From the NCBI GenBank assembly GCA_963841855.1, contig CAWJEJ010000003.1, forward strand, positions 434,001-498,000: a stretch of DNA of 64,000 nt, in the 5' to 3' direction. The notes under the pieces are model-generated. The model searched no databases and was not told where the DNA came from. It worked only from the letters and a program-made list of their open reading frames with translations. Positions 60,436-64,000 of the stretch are shown one piece after another; within the stretch, counting starts at the first letter, position 1, and each line of letters begins with the position of its first letter. The position numbers and the translations under genes are program-made. The stretch comes from CAXBBB01 sp963841855. GTDB lineage: Bacteria; Bacteroidota; Rhodothermia; Rhodothermales; BA12.

Positions 60436-60583
60436 GCATTGTCAACGCATTCGAAGGCGCGGTGTGCCGGGTGCGAAGCAGCCGTAGAGACCGAGCGAAG
60501 AGCAGTGGAGTTCGGCCCCGGCGACGGCAGGAATCCGGCCCCGTTCGTACGATACAGCATCATCGGCCACTCTCCTGTTTGCC

Positions 60584-62041
60584 ATGCCTGTTCTCCCCGC
60601 CCACCGCGTTTCCTCGGCGCGCCTGTTTGCCCTTCTAGCCATCGCCCTGACCGGCATACCCGCAGCCGCGTGGGCGCACGTCAAGTGGTTCAGCGAGTTC
60701 AGCTTCTCGGATCGTCCGCTGACGCTGAGCCAGGCGCTCACGCCGACTGTCTGGGCGCTGCTGATCTTGAGCGTAGTCGTCGTAGCCGCCCTGGTATGGG
60801 TCGACCGGCGAATCGAAACGGCGGGTTGGTTCACACGCCTCGACGAGCGGCTGGCGGCGTATCGCGACCGAAGCGACTTGATCCTGCGCATCGGCGCCGG
60901 AGCGACGTTTCTGCTGGCGTGGCAGGCCGACGCGCTGTTCTTCCCCGAACTGGACGCGGCCCATGCATGGATCGGCTGGTGGCAGTTTGGACTGGCCCTC
61001 CTGCTGCTGTTCCGCCGAACGGTCCCGGTCGCTGGTGGCGGCCTGCTGCTGCTCTACGGTTACGGCATCTGGACGTTCGGCGCGCTCCACATGCTCGACT
61101 ACGTGTTTCTGGCGGGCGTCGGCGTGTACTTCCTGGTCGCCCAGTCCGAGCAGATGCGTGTGCGCGAGTTGCGGCTTCCGGCGCTGTATCTGACGGTCGG
61201 GTTCGCGCTGTGCTGGGTCGCGCTTGAAAAGCTGATCTACCCACAGTGGGGATTGTACGTGCTGGAGCAAAATCCGCAACTGGCGCTCAGCCTGCCCATC
61301 GACTTCTTCCTGACATCGGCGGCGTTCGTCGAGTTCAGCCTGGGCTACCTGCTCATCATCTGCCTTCTGCAGCGTCCGCTCGCTCTGGTCATCACGCTGG
61401 TGTTCTTCACGACGACGCTCATCTTCGGCAAGACCGAGGTCATCGGCCATACGCTGATCCACGCTGCTCTAGTCGTGTTCGTGATCGAAGGGCCGGGCCG
61501 ATTCTACCGCGCGCCCTACGCGTTCCATAAGCAGCTGGGACTGCGGACGGCATTCGCCGGGGTCAACGTGGCGCTGCTCTTCGGCCTGCTGATCGTGCCC
61601 TATGCGTGGCTGTCGTGGAACGCCTACGAGCAGCACGCCGCCAACGTGTCGCAGAACCTGTACGAGTTGCCCAGCGGCGAGACTGCACCGACGATCGCGC
61701 TCGACGTGCAGCCCGATCCGCACGGCGGCTACCTCGTCCGCGTGGACGCGATCGGCTTCCGGTTTAGCAGCGTCGCTCCGGCGGGCGACCACGCGATGCA
61801 CAGCGGCAGCGCGATGGACAACGCCGCGCCGGTCGACGCTGCACCGGTTCCAACAGGCGAAGGCCACGCGCACCTCTACGTCGACGGACGGAAGGTTGGG
61901 CGGATGTACGCGCCGGTTCATCACCTCGACCTGCCCAGCGGAACGCACCGCATCGCCGTCGCGCTGTCGACGCCCGATCATCGGATGTACGCGAGCGGCG
62001 GTCAGGTCATTGTCGCCGAGCAGACCGTCGATGTGCCGTGA
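60584..62041 (+). CDS. DoxX-like polytopic membrane protein with exported C-terminal domain
   Basis: 485 aa. A signal/anchor (LFALLAIALTGIPAAAWAHV) is followed by about ten membrane helices to residue ~350, with DoxX-like blocks (LRIGAGATFLLAWQADALFF, ALYLTVGFALCWVALEKLIY). Residues ~365-485 form an extracytoplasmic beta domain rich in His and Met: DHAMHSGSAMDN, GEGHAHLYVDGRKVG and YAPVHHLDLPSGTHR. That domain resembles copper-associated or cupredoxin-like sequences and may bind a metal. Function unknown; linkage to the SPFH gene downstream (72 bases) is positional only. Confidence 0.75.
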   Translation: MPVLPAHRVSSARLFALLAIALTGIPAAAWAHVKWFSEFSFSDRPLTLSQALTPTVWALLILSVVVVAALVWVDRRIETAGWFTRLDERLAAYRDRSDLILRIGAGATFLLAWQADALFFPELDAAHAWIGWWQFGLALLLLFRRTVPVAGGGLLLLYGYGIWTFGALHMLDYVFLAGVGVYFLVAQSEQMRVRELRLPALYLTVGFALCWVALEKLIYPQWGLYVLEQNPQLALSLPIDFFLTSAAFVEFSLGYLLIICLLQRPLALVITLVFFTTTLIFGKTEVIGHTLIHAALVVFVIEGPGRFYRAPYAFHKQLGLRTAFAGVNVALLFGLLIVPYAWLSWNAYEQHAANVSQNLYELPSGETAPTIALDVQPDPHGGYLVRVDAIGFRFSSVAPAGDHAMHSGSAMDNAAPVDAAPVPTGEGHAHLYVDGRKVGRMYAPVHHLDLPSGTHRIAVALSTPDHRMYASGGQVIVAEQTVDVP

Positions 62042-62113
62042 GATTGGTCAGCAGGTGTGCCACAAAGCGGTAACGCGCGCGTAGCAGGGAGACTATACAT
62101 CTTCTCGGTCTCC

Positions 62114-62944
62114 ATGGCTCAGCCCACTCCCAGCATCCGCAACGGCATCCAGATCGGCGTCGCCGTCGTGTTCTTCCTCATCCTGATCAGCAGCGGCGGC
62201 TGCATGACGACCTCCATCGAGTCGGGCGAACTGGGTGTCAAGTTCAATCCGCTAGGTGAGGGTACCGACCTAGAACGCGTGTATGGGGAAGGTCTGAACA
62301 TCCATGCGCCCTGGGTCGAGGTGATCGAATACGACGTTCGAGTCCAAGAGAAGCTCGAGCAGCTCAACGCGCTCTCGTCCAACGGCCTCACCATCGGAAT
62401 GGAAATCTCGATCCGCTGGCGCCCCGACGCCGACAGTCTGCCCCGCCTGCACAAGAACTATGGGACGAACTACGCCGAAAAGCTCGTCCTGCCCGAGCTG
62501 CGCAGCGCCGTCCGCGAGGTCGTCGGCCAGTTCACGCCCGAGGAGTTATACTCGACGCGGCGCAACGAGCTGCAGACCAACGTGCTCGAACGCGTCGCGA
62601 CGGCTGTCGAAAGTCGCTACGTCGATGTCGAAGCCGTTCTGATTCGAGACGTGAGCCTGCCGCAGCAAATCCGCAGCGCCATCGAGAACAAGCTCGAAGA
62701 AGAGCAGCGCGTCGAGCAGGCTCGCCTGTCGATTCAGCGTGCCGAGCAGGAAGCCAACCGCAAGCGCGTCGAGGCGCAGGGCGACGCTGACCGGGCGCGC
62801 ATCATCGCCGAGAGCCTGTCGCCCAACTTTCTCAAGTTTCAGGGCATCCAGGCGACGCTCGAACTGGCCAAGTCGTCCAACGCCAAAACCGTCGTCATCG
62901 GCGCCGGAGGCGATGGTCTGCCCGTGATCCTGGGCGATCAGTAG
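62114..62944 (+). CDS. Prohibitin-like SPFH/Band 7 protein
   Basis: 276 aa. An N-terminal membrane helix (IQIGVAVVFFLILISSGGC) precedes an SPFH domain: SGELGVKFNPLG, YGEGLNIHAPWVEVIEYDVR, YAEKLVLPELRSAVREVVGQ, FTPEELYSTRR and VEAVLIRDVSLPQQI. The C-terminal part is a coiled coil (ENKLEEEQRVEQARLSIQRA). Such proteins form large membrane rings and act as protease or lipid-domain scaffolds. The ATG at 62114 gives MAQPTPSIRNG. Confidence 0.92.
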   Translation: MAQPTPSIRNGIQIGVAVVFFLILISSGGCMTTSIESGELGVKFNPLGEGTDLERVYGEGLNIHAPWVEVIEYDVRVQEKLEQLNALSSNGLTIGMEISIRWRPDADSLPRLHKNYGTNYAEKLVLPELRSAVREVVGQFTPEELYSTRRNELQTNVLERVATAVESRYVDVEAVLIRDVSLPQQIRSAIENKLEEEQRVEQARLSIQRAEQEANRKRVEAQGDADRARIIAESLSPNFLKFQGIQATLELAKSSNAKTVVIGAGGDGLPVILGDQ

Positions 62945-62968
62945 GCCACCCGTTTGGGCGCCGACGTG

Positions 62969-63886
62969 CTAGGCGGCGCGCTCCAGCCCGTCCGGTGGCG
63001 GTGCGACGGCGGCGTGCAGCAGGCTCAGCAGCACATCGGCGTCGCGCGCGTTCAGGCGGCCCGACGCGTGGGCGATTCGGACCGTCTCGACTCCCAGCGC
63101 GCAGTACGTCGGCAGCGCGTGCGGCGCCACGTCGGCAATCGTGCTCAGATGCCGCTCGACCGTCGACGCGTCGCCTCGCACGATGGGGCCCGTCAGGGCG
63201 TGCTCGGGTGAGAGGCCGGCCAGGTTGGCGACGGTGCCGCGCAGCAGCGGCGCCACGACTGCGCCGGGCTTCTCGACGCCTGCGTGGTGCAGCAGGTCGT
63301 GCGCCAGAGCCGCCAGCGTGACGGTGAAGTTGCTCGCCACGCTCAGCGCCGCGTGGTAGATCGCCTTGCGGTTGGGATCGACGACGACCGGCACCATGCC
63401 CAACCGGTGAGCCAGCCACTGCCCCGACTCGACCGCGCGCGCGCCTCCGTCCAGTCCTGCCGCCGATCCGATTAGAACTGATGGGTCGGACGCGATCGTC
63501 AGCGCTTGGACCGGATGGAACGCGAGCAGCGTCAGACCCGCCGATCGCAGCGGCTCCAGCACGTCCGACGCCAGCGCTCCCGACGTGTGGATCGCCAGCG
63601 TCCCCGCCTGCGCATAGCCCGCCGCCGCCCGCGCCACCACGAGCAGCGCGTGATCCGGGACGCAGAACACGACGGCATCGGCGCCCGACTGCATCGCTCC
63701 GCCCAGGTCCGTCGCGCGGGCCTCGACACGTTGGGCCAACCGCTCGGCCGACGCCATCGACCGACTCGCAACGGCGGTGACGGACAGACCAACGTCGACC
63801 GCTCGGCGCGCGAGAACGGTGGCTGCGGCTCCCGATCCCACGAACGCGAGCGACTGGACTGCGACGGGCGGAGAGGCGTCTTCCAT
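62969..63886 (-). CDS. Rossmann-fold DUF2520 dehydrogenase-like protein
   Basis: 305 aa. The NAD(P)-binding N terminus has LAFVGSGAAATVLARRAVDV, VFCVPDHALLVVARA, IHTSGALASDVLEPLRSAG and LAFHPVQALT; the helical C-terminal DUF2520 part has RKAIYHAALSVASNFTVTLA and PLLRGTVANLAGL. It resembles pyrroline-5-carboxylate reductase and 6-phosphogluconate-type dehydrogenases; no activity is established. Its stop faces the SPFH gene with 24 bases between. Confidence 0.88.
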   Translation of the reverse strand: MEDASPPVAVQSLAFVGSGAAATVLARRAVDVGLSVTAVASRSMASAERLAQRVEARATDLGGAMQSGADAVVFCVPDHALLVVARAAAGYAQAGTLAIHTSGALASDVLEPLRSAGLTLLAFHPVQALTIASDPSVLIGSAAGLDGGARAVESGQWLAHRLGMVPVVVDPNRKAIYHAALSVASNFTVTLAALAHDLLHHAGVEKPGAVVAPLLRGTVANLAGLSPEHALTGPIVRGDASTVERHLSTIADVAPHALPTYCALGVETVRIAHASGRLNARDADVLLSLLHAAVAPPPDGLERAA

Positions 63887-63948
63887 GGCGGTCGGGTCGT
63901 AGAACGAGCTTCGAACCTACGAACGAGACGCTGGCCAAACGCTCGCCT

Positions 63949-64000
63949 TTAGCTGCTCGCCGCGATCATGCCCAAAATGCCGCCCCGGATCATCGCGACC
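63949..64000 (-). CDS. C-terminal end of a gene cut by the window edge
   Basis: On the minus strand one frame reads VAMIRGGILGMIAASS and then TAA at 63949-63951, open to the window edge. The hydrophobic, glycine-rich end suggests a membrane protein tail. It is upstream of the DUF2520 gene on the same strand. Too short for a firm call. Confidence 0.35.
   Translation of the reverse strand, partial: VAMIRGGILGMIAASS

Overview
The window is a GC-rich, gene-dense stretch of a bacterial chromosome with no rRNA, tRNA, CRISPR array or intact transposase that I can recognise. Several features point to the Bacteroidota/Rhodothermota side of the tree, probably a marine Salinibacter/Rubrivirga-like Rhodothermota. 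They are a GWxTD-domain secreted protein, a DUF3667 membrane protein, a Rho factor with a huge Ser/Asp/Arg/Asn-rich insertion, a large BNR/VPS10-type propeller protein, an L-lysine 6-transaminase, poor Shine-Dalgarno signals, and a recurring TAnnTTTG-like promoter element ahead of many starts. The lineage is inferred; no ribosomal RNA is present to settle it.

Layout. 1-9 kb: 3' part of a propeller-type sensor histidine kinase, rnhB, fmt, a GWxTD protein, a cupin, a nitrilase and a membrane protein. 9-25 kb: a Rof-like Rho antagonist, lysine 6-transaminase, lipA, two Uma2 nucleases, a DUF4097 beta-solenoid protein, ndk, a DUF3667-ankyrin fusion overlapping folC, rho, a CAP lipoprotein, aroK, a repeat surface protein, a short transposon-like element and a third Uma2 gene. 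25-31 kb: uvrB interrupted in its Walker A motif by a 549-residue intein, then a scrambled zone with two extra copies of the uvrB 3' end around a dead UPF0175/DUF3368 toxin-antitoxin pair, and a frameshifted fic gene. 31-45 kb: SYLF lipoprotein, GH46 chitosanase, methyltransferase, HEPN protein, rpmE, pyrimidine nucleoside phosphorylase, a 930-residue membrane-anchored coiled coil, pgsA-like gene, ftsY, and a 1074-residue BNR propeller protein. 45-53.5 kb: a decayed flavin-binding stress protein, two tandem GAF-PAS genes sharing an identical 139-bp block, a zinc alcohol dehydrogenase, a TerB-like protein, a redoxin, a Nudix hydrolase and two SDRs. 53.5-60 kb: a second short transposon-like element and a TetR-TolC-MFP-RND efflux operon with probable TetR operators and several frameshifts. 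60-64 kb: hypothetical protein, DoxX-like membrane protein, prohibitin-like SPFH protein, DUF2520 dehydrogenase, and the end of one more gene.

Most genes are housekeeping or surface functions in short units. The most notable item is the UvrB intein: Ser1, C-terminal His-Asn, +1 Thr, two LAGLIDADG motifs and an extra helix-turn-helix, inserted exactly at the ATP-binding lysine/threonine junction of a DNA repair helicase. Close behind are the uvrB-tail duplications around a dead toxin-antitoxin locus, the pair of related short inverted-repeat elements that abut stop codons, and the efflux operon with its operators. Four gene regions (fic, DUF3368, the PPOX-like gene and tolC/MFP) are frameshifted, which may be real decay or local sequence error.
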